Source: Metabacillus indicus LMG 22858 (GTDB lineage Bacteria; Bacillota; Bacilli; Bacillales; Bacillaceae). From it: a stretch of DNA of 64,000 nt. Numbering within the stretch: position 1 is the stretch's first letter; every line of letters begins with the position of its first letter. The position numbers were made by a program, and so were the translations under genes. The DNA lies in NCBI RefSeq assembly GCF_000708755.2, contig NZ_JGVU02000006.1, positions 310,001 to 374,000 of the forward strand, written 5' to 3'. Below are positions 54,463-63,378 of the stretch, piece by piece. The notes under the pieces were generated by a model. The model ran no database searches. It worked only from the letters and a program-made list of their open reading frames with translations, and was not told the DNA's origin.

Positions 54463-55659
54463 TTATTGAGCTTTCTGAATGAGATTATTTAAGCTCTCTT
54501 CAAGTAAAGGCAAATATTTGTCTGCTTCTTCTTTGTTGCCTGCTTTTGCAGCTTCAAGATAGCTATTAGCATTTTCAGTCAGCTTCGCTGTTTCTTCTTC
54601 GCCAAGAATTTCTTTGATGTCATTTTCAATCATGTTGATGAAAAGAGCACCCTCGATGGCTGTAACTGTTCCTTTTTCTTCACCGAACGCTTCTTTGCTT
54701 TCTTCATATTCATGAAGGGCAATCTTGCCGAATCCGCGTACGAACGCTCTGTTGATTTTGTAAGCATCAATATTTTTCGCATCTGTCTGAAGATCAAGCT
54801 GGCCTAGGATGTAGTCTGCTTCTTCAGGCGCATTCTTTTGCAGATAAGGATACACTGACTGATAGAAAGCCCATCCTTCTGACTGCTGAATCATCGCTTC
54901 TGTTTCATCCGTTTTCGCTGATTCTGACGCTTTTGTTGCATAGCCGTTCGGCACAGCGCCTACTGCATAATAGAATGTTTTCATCAAGGTTTTATCAACT
55001 ACTTGTTTTCCAAGTGAAAAAGCAAGTTTGTCGTCATTTTCAATGGCTGACTGAATTTCGCTGAACCCGCCTGAAATAACCTCCTGCATGTTTGACTCAT
55101 AGGCGGCATCGCGCTTTTCAACGGTTCCTTCAAGAACACTGTAGAATGTCATTGCTTCTTCATATTCTTCCGTTACTTCTTCTTTATTTCCCCAGTTTTC
55201 ATCGATTTCAGCAAATTCGTGTCTGACCGTCTGGAAAAATTCTTTCTGCATGAGCTTATCAAAAAGCTGTCTTACAACAACCGGATTCATTTCTTCGTTC
55301 TTGCCGGCTGCAAGTGCAGCTGTCAGCGTCTGGTCAACCTGTTCTCCGAATTCCTCATCGCGCTTTTTAACAAGCGGCTGAAGGTCGGATATGTAGATTT
55401 CTTCTACTTTTGCAAAGTCCACTTCTTTGTCTTCTTTTGCTTTATCCAGTTCTGCAACTGCTTCTTTATAAGAGGCCACAAGAGCTTCAGGCTCCATTTC
55501 AGCCTGCTTATCTGTATCTGATTTCACTTGTTCTTCTTTGCCTGCTTTCTCTTCTGCAGCCGGTTTCTCTTCATTTGATGACGCGGAATCTTTTGAACAT
55601 CCGCTGATGATAAGAGCTGATGCAAGAGCCGCTGATAAAATCGTCCACTTAAGTGACAT
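54463..55659 (-). CDS. Fur-controlled lipoprotein, probably iron-related
   Basis: A 398-residue protein with lipobox ALIISGC and a low-complexity acidic/Lys stretch (25-60), then a fully helical, Glu-rich body that looks like two to three copies of a module of about 110 residues. The module resembles the exported partner of the FTR1 permease (e.g. 'DFAKVEEIYISDLQPLV' here and 'DFAEAKKIYETVQEEV' there). Two Fur boxes in its promoter suggest iron binding or relay at the surface. A distinct family name is not assigned. AGGGGG precedes the ATG. Confidence 0.6.
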   Translation of the reverse strand: MSLKWTILSAALASALIISGCSKDSASSNEEKPAAEEKAGKEEQVKSDTDKQAEMEPEALVASYKEAVAELDKAKEDKEVDFAKVEEIYISDLQPLVKKRDEEFGEQVDQTLTAALAAGKNEEMNPVVVRQLFDKLMQKEFFQTVRHEFAEIDENWGNKEEVTEEYEEAMTFYSVLEGTVEKRDAAYESNMQEVISGGFSEIQSAIENDDKLAFSLGKQVVDKTLMKTFYYAVGAVPNGYATKASESAKTDETEAMIQQSEGWAFYQSVYPYLQKNAPEEADYILGQLDLQTDAKNIDAYKINRAFVRGFGKIALHEYEESKEAFGEEKGTVTAIEGALFINMIENDIKEILGEEETAKLTENANSYLEAAKAGNKEEADKYLPLLEESLNNLIQKAQ

Positions 55660-55684
55660 GTTATTTCCCCCTGTTTATCGCTGT

Positions 55685-55743
55685 TGATAATGATTTTCAA
55701 TAAGTACTTCGTCATTATAATGGAGAACGATTCTCATTGTCAA
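55685..55743 (-). promoter_or_regulatory. Fur-controlled promoter with two boxes
   Basis: On the minus strand TTGACA (55738-55743), 18 bp spacer, TATAAT (55714-55719). GAGAACGATTCTC (55723-55735) is a Fur half-palindrome inside the spacer, and TGATAATGATTTTCA (55685-55699) a second Fur box after the start point. Confidence 0.82.
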
Positions 55744-55801
55744 CACACTTCAGACTATTTGCACAGGTTTTAAAGCAGCATGCTGCTCCATATGCAACTA
55801 A

Positions 55802-55829
55802 AAAGCCTGCTCACTGAGAGCAGGCTTTA
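55802..55829 (-). terminator. Terminator of the yvbH gene
   Basis: AAAGCCTGCTC and GAGCAGGCTTT stem; on the minus strand it ends in TTTTT. Confidence 0.88.
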
Positions 55830-55833
55830 ACGA

Positions 55834-56448
55834 TCAATTATTAATGTACTTTTCAAAAACACTGCCAAAATCTTTAATATGGTACTGCTCGCGTACAGAT
55901 GTCATCCAAGTGAACCCGAAGTCCGTCAGATCTCTGTATGTATCCGCTAGCTTTGTATCATCCGTTCTTGAGTTTTGCAGTACATTCACCGCTTTATCAA
56001 GACTTTGAGACGCCATATCAATGTAGATGGCATTCTCATGGGTAGTTTCAGCGATGCGAAGAAGAGATTTGTACAGGTCCTTCAGCTGTTCAATTTGATC
56101 TTTGCGAACGTCAATGTCAAAACGCTGGCTGCCGAGAGTGAATTTAATTTCAACGTCCATATCAATTTTGCCTGCTGTTTCAAGCATCACATCAGCAAAT
56201 TTATGCTGTGCGTACGGATAGCGTTTCAATGTTCGCTTTGAAGAGACAGCATTTGCACCATCTACATGGATAAAGGCAAGATTCGTAAAGCAGTACTCGT
56301 CTGCTTTTGTTTTTATTAAGAAGTAGATTTTCTCGTTGTCTTCATGCATCACATAATCGTCTGCATCTGTTTTATCAAAGTCCTGAGGGCTGATGATCGT
56401 GCCGATATCTGACAGGCCAAGTGCTTCTGAAGCGATCTTTTTAAACAT
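55834..56448 (-). CDS. yvbH: YvbH-type PH-domain protein
   Basis: A 204-residue cytoplasmic protein with a bacterial PH domain (about 10-120; 'YVMHEDNEKIYFLIKTKADEYCFTNLAFIHVDG') and the YvbH oligomerisation region behind it. The family length is 204, equal to the protein from the ATG at 56448, which also has GGAAGG nine bases upstream; the ATG at 56457 would add three residues. The role is unknown; membrane or stress association is inferred from family context. Confidence 0.85.
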   Translation of the reverse strand: MFKKIASEALGLSDIGTIISPQDFDKTDADDYVMHEDNEKIYFLIKTKADEYCFTNLAFIHVDGANAVSSKRTLKRYPYAQHKFADVMLETAGKIDMDVEIKFTLGSQRFDIDVRKDQIEQLKDLYKSLLRIAETTHENAIYIDMASQSLDKAVNVLQNSRTDDTKLADTYRDLTDFGFTWMTSVREQYHIKDFGSVFEKYINN

Positions 56449-56549
56449 GGTTTTCATCCTTCCTTGTTTAGCATCTCCCTAATTTTAACAAGAGGCAGAA
56501 GGATTGGGAACCGTTTTTTATGAAAAGATTTCAGACAGGATACCCTTTG

Positions 56550-57959
56550 TCAGCTTTCTTTTGAGTACGGCAGGTCCGCTTCCTTCCAGGCAGAAAAACC
56601 GCCGATAATATTGATGGAATCTTTGTACCCTTCTGCCTGAAGAACACTCATGGCAATGGCGGAGCGCACTCCTGATTGACAGTGTACAAGCAGCTTTTTG
56701 TCACCCGGGAGCTCATCCGTTCTCTTTTGGATGGTTCCAAGCATCATGTGCTTTGCTTCCAGGATATGCCCCTGCTCCCACTCTGCAGCGTTTCTTACAT
56801 CGATGACTGCATAGTCTTCAGGGTTTGATTTAAGCAGATCAGCTGCCTCGGCTGCGGTGACTTCTTCATACGTTTCCATGTCTGAAATCTCACTGATGCC
56901 TTTTGGTTCTATATAGGCTGCCGTTTTATCATACCCTACCGACTCGAGCATTTTTTTTGCCTGTTCTACAGATGCTGACTCACACACGAGCACCGCTTCC
57001 CTGCTGTAATCAAGAAGCCATCCGGCCCAGTTTGCAAACGTTTTGCCAAACGGAATATTAAGACTTCCAGGCAAGTGCCCCTCTTTAAAAAGATCAGAAG
57101 GCCTTGTGTCTATTACTTGTACCTCTGAATTCTTTTTCAGGTCCTTATCAGACATCTCCTGTATATCAGCTTCACGCAAGTAATCCGGCCCCTCTTTGTT
57201 CACTTTTTTCATCAGGGCAAAATATTTCGGAGGCTCAGGCTGGCCTTTAAGCAGTTCTTCTATAAAATCATCTTTGTTATCAAGTTTAAAAGCCCAATTG
57301 TTTTTCTTTTCATATCCGGCCGTTGTAACCGGCACAGCCCCCAATGCTTTTCCGCAGGAACTCCCTGCTCCATGAGCCGGCCATACCTGCATATAGTCAG
57401 GCAGTTCCCTGAACTTCTGTACGGACTGATACATGGCAGCTGCCCCTGCTTCAGCAGTTCCCGTTACACCCGCCGCTTTCTCCAAAAGATCCGGACGACC
57501 AATATCTCCGACAAAAACGAAATCTCCTGTGAAAATCCCCATCGGCACATCAGAGCCGCCTCCTCTGTCAGTAAGAACATAAGAGATGCTCTCCGGTGTA
57601 TGCCCAGGAGTATGAAGCACCTTCAGTTCGATTTTCCCGATTGTGAAAACAGAGCCATCCTTCAGAAACTCGTGGTCAAACTCTTCAGCAAATCCGTATT
57701 TCCAGTTTTCATCGCCCTCGTCAGATAAAAAGAGCTTGGCCCCTGTCTTTTTCGCAAGCTCTCGTGATCCAGATACATAATCGGCATGAATATGGGTTTC
57801 TGTTACGGCTGAAATATGAAAACCCTCTTTAGCAGCTGTTTCCAAATAGGGAGATATGTGGCGTGCAGGATCTACAATCAGTGCCTCGCCTGTCTTCTGG
57901 CATCCAACAAAATAGGACATTTGAGCAAGATTTTCATCAAAGAATGAACGGAAAAACAT
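56550..57959 (-). CDS. CstB-like persulfide dioxygenase-sulfurtransferase (MBL plus two rhodanese domains)
   Basis: A 469-residue fusion. The metallo-beta-lactamase domain (about 1-245) has 'THIHADYVSG' and a later 'GHTPESISY' and 'TGDFVFVGDIGRPDLL' for one-iron persulfide dioxygenase. Rhodanese 1 (about 260-355) has VLVCESAS and rhodanese 2 (about 370-465) VHCQSGVRS with the active Cys. The order matches Staphylococcus CstB. It should oxidise persulfides to sulfite/thiosulfate. A CstR-like box lies 23 bp upstream. Rhodanese 1 keeps a cysteine, unlike the pseudo-rhodanese of CstB. Confidence 0.85.
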   Translation of the reverse strand: MFFRSFFDENLAQMSYFVGCQKTGEALIVDPARHISPYLETAAKEGFHISAVTETHIHADYVSGSRELAKKTGAKLFLSDEGDENWKYGFAEEFDHEFLKDGSVFTIGKIELKVLHTPGHTPESISYVLTDRGGGSDVPMGIFTGDFVFVGDIGRPDLLEKAAGVTGTAEAGAAAMYQSVQKFRELPDYMQVWPAHGAGSSCGKALGAVPVTTAGYEKKNNWAFKLDNKDDFIEELLKGQPEPPKYFALMKKVNKEGPDYLREADIQEMSDKDLKKNSEVQVIDTRPSDLFKEGHLPGSLNIPFGKTFANWAGWLLDYSREAVLVCESASVEQAKKMLESVGYDKTAAYIEPKGISEISDMETYEEVTAAEAADLLKSNPEDYAVIDVRNAAEWEQGHILEAKHMMLGTIQKRTDELPGDKKLLVHCQSGVRSAIAMSVLQAEGYKDSINIIGGFSAWKEADLPYSKES

Positions 57960-57981
57960 AGAATTGCCTCCTTGTTATTTT

Positions 57982-57999
57982 ACATATACCCGTATATGT
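57982..57999. promoter_or_regulatory. CstR-like box before the CstB-like gene
   Basis: ACATATACCCGTATATGT is an inverted repeat with ATACC; its centre lies 31 bp before the ATG. It is weaker than the boxes at 62.6 and 63.4 kb. Confidence 0.5.
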
Positions 58000-58104
58000 A
58001 TATTACCTCGTCAACATTCTTCTAAACCTGTTTGTATCTAAACTGATTTCCGCTTTTTATTTATAAATATGGACATACTCTTACAGAATTCAAAAGTTGA
58101 ATAT

Positions 58105-58120
58105 ATACCCCATATAGTAT
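58105..58120. promoter_or_regulatory. CstR-like box before the DUF202 gene
   Basis: ATACCCCATATAGTAT fits the left half ATACCCC and the right half GTAT of the CstR box. Confidence 0.5.
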
Positions 58121-58138
58121 TTAATGAAGGTAAGATAA

Positions 58139-58516
58139 ATGAATGAGGTGAACCCATTGAATAAAACAGTGAGCTCTAATTACATTCAGCAGCATCTCGC
58201 AAATGAAAGAACCTATTTAGCCTGGATCCGGACATCCATCGCCATTATCGGAATCGGGTTTCTTATGACTAATATTCATTTTACTTTTTTGTCAAAACTG
58301 TCTGATATGGCTGATGCCATAACTACTATTACCGGTATTGTCTCCATTTTTTCAGGAATTGGGATTGTCCTGTTTTCGACGTATGACTATATCAAAAAAA
58401 CGAAGCAGATCGATACTCAGACGTTTAAGCCCTCTAAACATATTGTCATCTTTTTATCCATCATTATTCTTGTGCTGATTCTTGGGTTTACTTTCTACTT
58501 TTTCCTTATAATTTAA
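58139..58516 (+). CDS. DUF202 (YidH family) membrane protein
   Basis: A 125-residue protein with the DUF202 signature 'LANERTYLAWIRTSIAI' (about 20-36) and three membrane segments. Function unknown. Either the ATG at 58139 (AAGG eight bases upstream) or the TTG at 58157 (GAGG eight bases upstream) could be the start; the former is listed. Its place inside the sulfur island, with a CstR-like box in front, suggests a link to sulfur handling. Confidence 0.72.
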   Translation: MNEVNPLNKTVSSNYIQQHLANERTYLAWIRTSIAIIGIGFLMTNIHFTFLSKLSDMADAITTITGIVSIFSGIGIVLFSTYDYIKKTKQIDTQTFKPSKHIVIFLSIIILVLILGFTFYFFLII

Positions 58517-58527
58517 TCGAGCAAGAT

Positions 58528-58566
58528 AAAAGAGCAGCAAATCAACCGATGATCTGCTGCTCTTTC
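58528..58566. terminator. Bidirectional terminator
   Basis: AAAGAGCAGCA and TGCTGCTCTTT stem of 11 bp between convergent genes. Confidence 0.82.
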
Positions 58567-58568
58567 TA

Positions 58569-59345
58569 TTAAAGAATATCCAGCCAAATCTTCACGGCTG
58601 TTAATAATATCAAGACAGCGAGAATGATTTGAAGGATTTTCGTATTCATTTTTTTACCTGCTATTGCACCAAGCGGAGAAGCAATCAAACTTGCAACAAC
58701 CATAATCAGAGCAGGATAGTAGTCAACCTGGCCTGTCGTTATTTTCCCTACAGTTGCTCCAATGGATGAAATCAAGGTAATTGCAAGGGACGAAGCAATC
58801 GTCATTCTTGTAGGAATTTTAAGAACCACGAGCATAATCGGCACAAGTAAAAATGCCCCGGCTGCACCGACAATTCCTGATCCAACACCAACAATAATTG
58901 CTAGAACAGCAGCAAGCCACTTGTTAAACGTTACTTGATCAAGAGGAATATCATCGATGCCCTTTTTAGGAATGAACATCATAATAGCTGCAATCAAAGC
59001 AAGTACTCCGTAAATCACGTTAATGCCTTCTTCAGACATTGCTTTAGAGCCAAATCCGCCGATAAAGCTTCCGATTAAGATACTTGCACCCATATAAAGG
59101 ATGAGCTGCTTATTTAAGTATCCGCCTTTTCTGTAGGCCCACACACCGCCGATTGTCGCAAAGAAGACCTGAACAGCACTGATCCCCGAAACTTCATGGG
59201 CGCTGAAGGCTGCAAGTCCGAAAAGGGGCGGAATGTATAGAAGCATCGGATATTTTATGATTGAACCGCCGATTCCAAGCATTCCGGAAATGTATGAACC
59301 GATAAAACCGATTAAGAAAATAGTGATAATAAATGCAAAGTCCAT
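58569..59345 (-). CDS. TauE/SafE (TSUP) sulfite exporter family protein
   Basis: A 258-residue membrane protein with eight predicted hydrophobic segments and the duplicated TSUP motifs '[18 protein letters not shown]' (about 16-33) and '[19 protein letters not shown]'. In staphylococcal cst loci TauE exports sulfite formed by CstB. Here it lies downstream of tusA but behind a terminator, so it likely has its own promoter or partial read-through. AAAGGAG precedes the ATG. Confidence 0.85.
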   Translation of the reverse strand: MDFAFIITIFLIGFIGSYISGMLGIGGSIIKYPMLLYIPPLFGLAAFSAHEVSGISAVQVFFATIGGVWAYRKGGYLNKQLILYMGASILIGSFIGGFGSKAMSEEGINVIYGVLALIAAIMMFIPKKGIDDIPLDQVTFNKWLAAVLAIIVGVGSGIVGAAGAFLLVPIMLVVLKIPTRMTIASSLAITLISSIGATVGKITTGQVDYYPALIMVVASLIASPLGAIAGKKMNTKILQIILAVLILLTAVKIWLDIL

Positions 59346-59369
59346 GGGTAAGTCACTCTCCTTTATTAA

Positions 59370-59398
59370 AAAAGGGAACCTGAACCGGTTCCCTTTCT
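59370..59398 (-). terminator. Terminator of tusA
   Basis: AAAGGGAACC and GGTTCCCTTT stem; on the minus strand six T follow. Confidence 0.82.
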
Positions 59399-59399
59399 A

Positions 59400-59627
59400 T
59401 TATCCTTTTCTGATCCAGAACTTGAAGACACTGTTTTCTTCTTCGTGTTTCACAAGCTCGTGGCCGCCCGATTTTGCCCAGGCTGTAAGGTCCGCCTTTG
59501 CCCCTTTGTCTGTTGCATGTACTTCAAGCACCTGTCCAGATTCAAGTTCAGCCATCGCTTTTTTTGTTCTGACGATTGGCATTGGACAAGCTAAACCTTT
59601 TGCGTCTAATACTTTTGCTGTTTCCAT
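59400..59627 (-). CDS. tusA: TusA-type sulfur carrier
   Basis: A 75-residue SirA/TusA protein. 'LDAKGLACPMPIVRTKKAM' has the CPxP motif whose Cys carries persulfide sulfur. It passes sulfur between rhodaneses and later enzymes. It lies 35 bp after the MBL-rhodanese gene. Confidence 0.88.
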   Translation of the reverse strand: METAKVLDAKGLACPMPIVRTKKAMAELESGQVLEVHATDKGAKADLTAWAKSGGHELVKHEEENSVFKFWIRKG

Positions 59628-59662
59628 TTTAAAATTCCTCCTAGAGTTAATTTAAAGTCTGA

Positions 59663-60790
59663 TTATCTTACTGCACAGCGGTTTGGACCGATTTCCATTT
59701 CACGCTGCTGCTCTTCATCCGGGGTGATTTTCCCCATGTTTGTTTCGCGAATTTCCTGGTACGCATTTGGCTGCGGAGGAAGATTCTCGGTTACAAGCTT
59801 TCTGAACTCATTTTCATCTTCAATGTTTAAACCATGGTTCTTTTCAAAAAGTACGCCTAGCTTCTCAGAAACACTGCCATCGTCATTTAACTCATCAATA
59901 ATCATGAAATGAGCCGGAAGGACAAGCAGATCCTCAGACAATTCTTTATAGCGCTTATAAAGACTCTCGCGCAAGTCGTCTACCCAGTCTTCAGCCATAC
60001 CTGCAAGATCCGGTCTCCCAATGGAATCGATGAAAAGAATATCACCTGAAAGCAGGAATTTCTCATCAACGACGAAGGAAGTTGATCCAATCGTGTGGCC
60101 CGGTGAATAAAGGGCATGGATATTGATTGTCGTACTGCCGATTGTGACATCTGTTCCGCTTTCTAATGCGTTATAGTCAAAGGTTACTTCACCAGCATCC
60201 TTTGGAGGCAGCCAGTAGGCTGCGCCTGTTTTCTCGGCGATGATTCTTCCGCCGGAAATATGATCCGCATGCAGATGCGTATCAAACACATGCTCAATTG
60301 CTGCACCCTTCTCTTTTGCAAACTCGAGATATAAATCTGTCATACGGGTTGAGTCAATAATCGCTGCTTCACCGTCTGAAATGACCATGTAGGAAAGACA
60401 GCCTTTCCCGATGCGGACGAATTGATAAACCTCGCCGCCGTTCTTTAAGTCTCCGACTTTTACAGGCTCGAGATGCTCACTCCAGGCTTTCATGCCGCCT
60501 TTTAAATAGGACACAGACAGACCTTCATCAGCAAGCATTTCACCAACCATAATGCTTGATCCTTCTTTTGCACAAACGACTAATACGTCACAGTCTGCCG
60601 GAATCTGATCTAGTATCTCTTCAACCCCATCAAGCAAATCAAAATACGGGATATTTAAATAGCTGAAGTTTTCGCCTTCGATTTTCCAATCCTGAAAATC
60701 ACTTTCGTTGCGGACATCCAAGATGAATAAAGGCTGTTTATCAAATACCTTTTTTGTTACGTCTTTTGCTGTCATCACATTTAATGCCAT
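59663..60790 (-). CDS. Rhodanese-MBL fusion, persulfide dioxygenase type
   Basis: A 375-residue fusion in the reverse order of the CstB-like gene. N-terminal rhodanese (about 5-110) with VVCAKEGSS, then metallo-beta-lactamase with '[12 protein letters not shown]' (about 170), '[13 protein letters not shown]' and '[15 protein letters not shown]'. It probably handles glutathione- or bacillithiol-persulfide. The ATG at 60790 has GGGGG nine bases upstream, inside the CstR box. Two such dioxygenases in one island is notable. Confidence 0.84.
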   Translation of the reverse strand: MALNVMTAKDVTKKVFDKQPLFILDVRNESDFQDWKIEGENFSYLNIPYFDLLDGVEEILDQIPADCDVLVVCAKEGSSIMVGEMLADEGLSVSYLKGGMKAWSEHLEPVKVGDLKNGGEVYQFVRIGKGCLSYMVISDGEAAIIDSTRMTDLYLEFAKEKGAAIEHVFDTHLHADHISGGRIIAEKTGAAYWLPPKDAGEVTFDYNALESGTDVTIGSTTINIHALYSPGHTIGSTSFVVDEKFLLSGDILFIDSIGRPDLAGMAEDWVDDLRESLYKRYKELSEDLLVLPAHFMIIDELNDDGSVSEKLGVLFEKNHGLNIEDENEFRKLVTENLPPQPNAYQEIRETNMGKITPDEEQQREMEIGPNRCAVR

Positions 60791-60797
60791 GTTCAAT

Positions 60798-60818
60798 TAC
60801 CCCCTAAGGTATATTATA
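60798..60818 (-). promoter_or_regulatory. CstR-like box and -10 before the rhodanese-MBL gene
   Basis: TACCCCCTAAGGTA (60798-60811) is an ATACCCC..GGTA type box, and TATAAT (60813-60818, minus) lies beside it. A -35 is not clear. Confidence 0.6.
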
Positions 60819-60833
60819 TGGTAAAAAAATTTG

Positions 60834-61406
60834 TTAGATGCGTGCCGTATTGCCAGACCATGCAGACATGCCTGGAACAACGTTTTTCACGTTCGCAAAT
60901 CCATTGCCTGCAAGTTTTTGAGCGGCAAGATCACTTCTGCTTCCTGTACGGCATACAACATAAATCTCGTCTTCTTTGTTCAGCTCATTCATCCGGTCAT
61001 CAAGCTCGCCAAGCGGAATAGATACTGCATTTGGAATATGTTCAAAAGCATATTCTGCTGCTTCCCGTACATCGAGAATCACAATGCTGCTGTCTTCAAG
61101 CTTTGTTTCAAGCTCTTCATTGCTGCTTACGTGAGGGTACGTTTTCTCTTTTGTTTCTTCACCTGAAGATTTGCGCACATAATGCTTAAGAATGCCGTCT
61201 TCTTCGATTGTGCCGAGATAATGATGTCCTGCGCTTCCTGCCCAGGCTTTCAGATCAGCCTTCGAGCCTTTGTCTGTAGCGAGCACCTCGAGTACCTGCC
61301 CAGGTTCAAGATCTTTCATCGCTTTTTTCGTCTTTACGATTGGCATTGGACATGCAAGGCCTTTTGCATCAAGTGTCAAATTCGTTTTCAGCGTATTCAT
61401 TTTCAT
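60834..61406 (-). CDS. TusA-rhodanese fusion protein
   Basis: A 190-residue sulfurtransferase: TusA domain (about 8-80) with 'LDAKGLACPMPIVKTKKAM' and a rhodanese (about 90-187) with active site 'VVCRTGSRS'. The fusion can take sulfur on the rhodanese Cys and hand it to the CPxP Cys, as multidomain CstA proteins do. It is the last gene of the dsrE-rhodanese-rhodanese operon. Confidence 0.86.
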   Translation of the reverse strand: MKMNTLKTNLTLDAKGLACPMPIVKTKKAMKDLEPGQVLEVLATDKGSKADLKAWAGSAGHHYLGTIEEDGILKHYVRKSSGEETKEKTYPHVSSNEELETKLEDSSIVILDVREAAEYAFEHIPNAVSIPLGELDDRMNELNKEDEIYVVCRTGSRSDLAAQKLAGNGFANVKNVVPGMSAWSGNTARI

Positions 61407-61442
61407 TCCTCCTAATTGTCTAAGTGCTTTTTCCTGTGAAAA

Positions 61443-61730
61443 TTACTCCGTTTTCCCTTCCCACTCAAGCATTCCGCCAGTCATATTAATAACCTTGAAT
61501 CCCTGGCTTTCGAGAAACTGGGCTGCGCGGCCGCTTCTTCCGCCTGAACGGCAGACCATTGTGTATTCTTTGGTCTTATCAAGTTCATGCATGCGGAATT
61601 CAAGAAGCCCTAAAGGAATGGTCATTGCACCGGGAATTTTGCCGGCTGCCGTTTCATCCGGTTCTCTGACATCAATCACAGTTAAATCTTTTAGCGATGC
61701 TCCAACTTCTTTTGCCGTCATTTGTTTCAT
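61443..61730 (-). CDS. Single-domain rhodanese
   Basis: A 95-residue cytoplasmic rhodanese, with 'VIDVREPDETAAGKIPGAMTI' and active site 'MVCRSGGRS'. It moves sulfane sulfur within the island. Confidence 0.88.
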   Translation of the reverse strand: MKQMTAKEVGASLKDLTVIDVREPDETAAGKIPGAMTIPLGLLEFRMHELDKTKEYTMVCRSGGRSGRAAQFLESQGFKVINMTGGMLEWEGKTE

Positions 61731-61744
61731 CCGATTCAGCCTTC

Positions 61745-62110
61745 TTAATTCCAGGCGTTCATTCCGCCTTTAACGTTTGTCACATCTTTAAAACCAAGCT
61801 TTTTTAATGTTTTACAGGCACTCTGGCTTCGCATGCCGCTCTGGCAGATGACAACAACCTCACGATCTTTTGAAAGAAGCTGTGCCTTTTGAGCCAATTG
61901 ATGAAGCGGCATATTTTTAAAACCCTTAATATGTCTCCCCTTATACTCTGCAGGGGTCCTGACATCAATATACTGCTTGCTGCGGTCATCCAGCTGCTCT
62001 TTAAGCTGAGCAGTTGAAATGGCCCGGATACCCTTTGCAGGCATAAGCCTTTTAATAAGAAACAGTAAAAGCAAGCCAATTAAAACGTATTGTACAATCT
62101 CCAACTGCAC
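61745..62110 (-). CDS. Membrane-anchored rhodanese
   Basis: A 121-residue rhodanese with an N-terminal hydrophobic segment (about 5-20) followed by 'YIDVRTPAEYKGRHIKGFKNMPL' and active site 'VICQSGMRS'. It is 14 bp from each neighbour. Confidence 0.85.
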   Translation of the reverse strand: MQLEIVQYVLIGLLLLFLIKRLMPAKGIRAISTAQLKEQLDDRSKQYIDVRTPAEYKGRHIKGFKNMPLHQLAQKAQLLSKDREVVVICQSGMRSQSACKTLKKLGFKDVTNVKGGMNAWN

Positions 62111-62124
62111 TCACACCTTTCCAG

Positions 62125-62604
62125 TTAGATAAACAGATTCACATTGCCGTCTTCTGCGTCTGCCAAATAAGCGGCAACCCCGGCATATTCAATGTTATCA
62201 AGAAGTTCTTTCTCCTGGAGACCAAGCAGATCCATTGTCATTGTGCAGGCTACAAGCTTAATATCCTGTTCTTGAGCCATTTCGATCAGCTGCGGAAGCG
62301 GGATAGCGTTGTGCTTTTTCATGACATCTTTAATCATCTTAGGACCCATTCCAGCAAAATTCATTTTAGAAAGTCCCATTTTATCTGCGCCGCGCGGCAT
62401 CATTTTGCCGAACATTTTTTCCATGAAGCCTTTTTTAACAGCAATCGGTTCATCTTTGCGAAGAGCATTCAAGCCCCAGAATGTGTGGAAAATCGTTACT
62501 TCATGATCGTACGCCGCTGCACCATTTGCAATAATGTAAGCTGCCATTGCTTTATCGTAATCACCGCTGAAAAGAACGATGGTTGTTTTTTTAGTTTCTG
62601 ACAT
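62125..62604 (-). CDS. DsrE/DsrF-like (DsrE2) sulfur-carrier family protein
   Basis: A 159-residue protein with the DsrE fold. 'VLFSGDYDKAMAAYIIANGAAAYDHEVTIFHTFWGL' and 'DIKLVACTMTMDLLGL' with a conserved Cys (near 120) fit DsrE2 proteins found beside rhodanese and TusA. First gene of a four-gene operon. GGAGG precedes the ATG. Confidence 0.85.
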   Translation of the reverse strand: MSETKKTTIVLFSGDYDKAMAAYIIANGAAAYDHEVTIFHTFWGLNALRKDEPIAVKKGFMEKMFGKMMPRGADKMGLSKMNFAGMGPKMIKDVMKKHNAIPLPQLIEMAQEQDIKLVACTMTMDLLGLQEKELLDNIEYAGVAAYLADAEDGNVNLFI

Positions 62605-62623
62605 GTGTTGTTCCTCCTGTTTT

Positions 62624-62708
62624 TACCCCTTAGGGTATATAGTTTAATAAAAAAATTTACCTTTACCCCTATGGGTATCATACTAATGAAAAATAAAGAG
62701 GGTGTCAA
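62624..62708 (-). promoter_or_regulatory. Promoter of the dsrE operon with two CstR boxes
   Basis: On the minus strand TTGACA (62703-62708), 17 bp spacer, TAGTAT (62680-62685). TACCCCTATGGGTA (62664-62677) covers the start point and TACCCCTTAGGGTA (62624-62637) lies 40 bp further on, just before the ribosome site. Confidence 0.85.
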
Positions 62709-62718
62709 CCCTTTTATT

Positions 62719-62979
62719 TTATCTGCTTCTTACCAGCAGATTAACAGCTTCCTTAACCAGATCTTCCGTGTTATGGCCTTCCTCATTTGCAGCCCGTACA
62801 CATTCCACCAGGTTAGAGCTCACAACGACACCAATTGTCCGGTCAATCGCCGTTCTCGTGGCAGACAGCTGTGTAATCACATCTTTACAGTCTTTCTCTT
62901 CTTCCATCATCCGAAGAATGCCTCTAAGCTGACCTTCAATCCGCTTAACCCGGTTTTTCATTTGATCATTGTACTCCAT
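62719..62979 (-). CDS. cstR: CstR persulfide-sensing repressor (CsoR family)
   Basis: An 86-residue helical regulator. 'EYNDQMKNRVKRIEGQLRGILRMMEEEKDCKDVITQLSA' has the first Cys; the second lies in 'SSNLVECVRAA'. The His that copper sensors (CsoR) have in place of this Asn is missing, so this is the persulfide sensor CstR. The start at 62979 has AAAGGAG eight bases upstream. It is 17 bp behind a pseudo-rhodanese gene in one operon. Confidence 0.88.
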   Translation of the reverse strand: MEYNDQMKNRVKRIEGQLRGILRMMEEEKDCKDVITQLSATRTAIDRTIGVVVSSNLVECVRAANEEGHNTEDLVKEAVNLLVRSR

Positions 62980-62996
62980 GTTCTTCTCTCCTTTCA

Positions 62997-63335
62997 TTAA
63001 GCATTTATATTGGCAATCGTACACCCTTTGATCTGAAATCCTTTTTGCTTCAGAATACGGATGCCGAAATTTCTCTGCACCTTATCGGATGCAATGATAT
63101 GAATGTTATTGTGCTGAATTTCCTTATAATATCTGTGCAAATAGGCAACAGGTATATTTCTTGCACCCGGCACAGGATTCTTATAAGACTCATTGTAAGC
63201 TCTCAGATCCAGTACCATAATACCTTCTGCCGGCTGATCCGGCATGCTGCTGCAGGCGATTCCCCGCACAGGAAAGTAGCGGTTATATAGTAAAATACAT
63301 GATAACACGATTATACTTAAAAACAAACCAATCAA
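62997..63335 (-). CDS. Membrane-anchored pseudo-rhodanese
   Basis: A rhodanese-fold protein with an N-terminal membrane segment ('IGLFLSIIVLSCILLYN') and the domain from 'GIMVLDLRAYNES' on. At the catalytic loop 'IIASDKVQRN' stands where CxxGxR is expected, so the Cys is gone. It may sense or bind rather than transfer sulfur. The TTG at 63335 has GGGGAG nine bases upstream; the ATG at 63344 directly follows the ribosome site. It leads the cstR operon. Confidence 0.65.
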   Translation of the reverse strand: MIGLFLSIIVLSCILLYNRYFPVRGIACSSMPDQPAEGIMVLDLRAYNESYKNPVPGARNIPVAYLHRYYKEIQHNNIHIIASDKVQRNFGIRILKQKGFQIKGCTIANINA

Positions 63336-63378
63336 CGATAGCATCTCCCCGTTAAACGATTTGATGTGAACAAGACTA

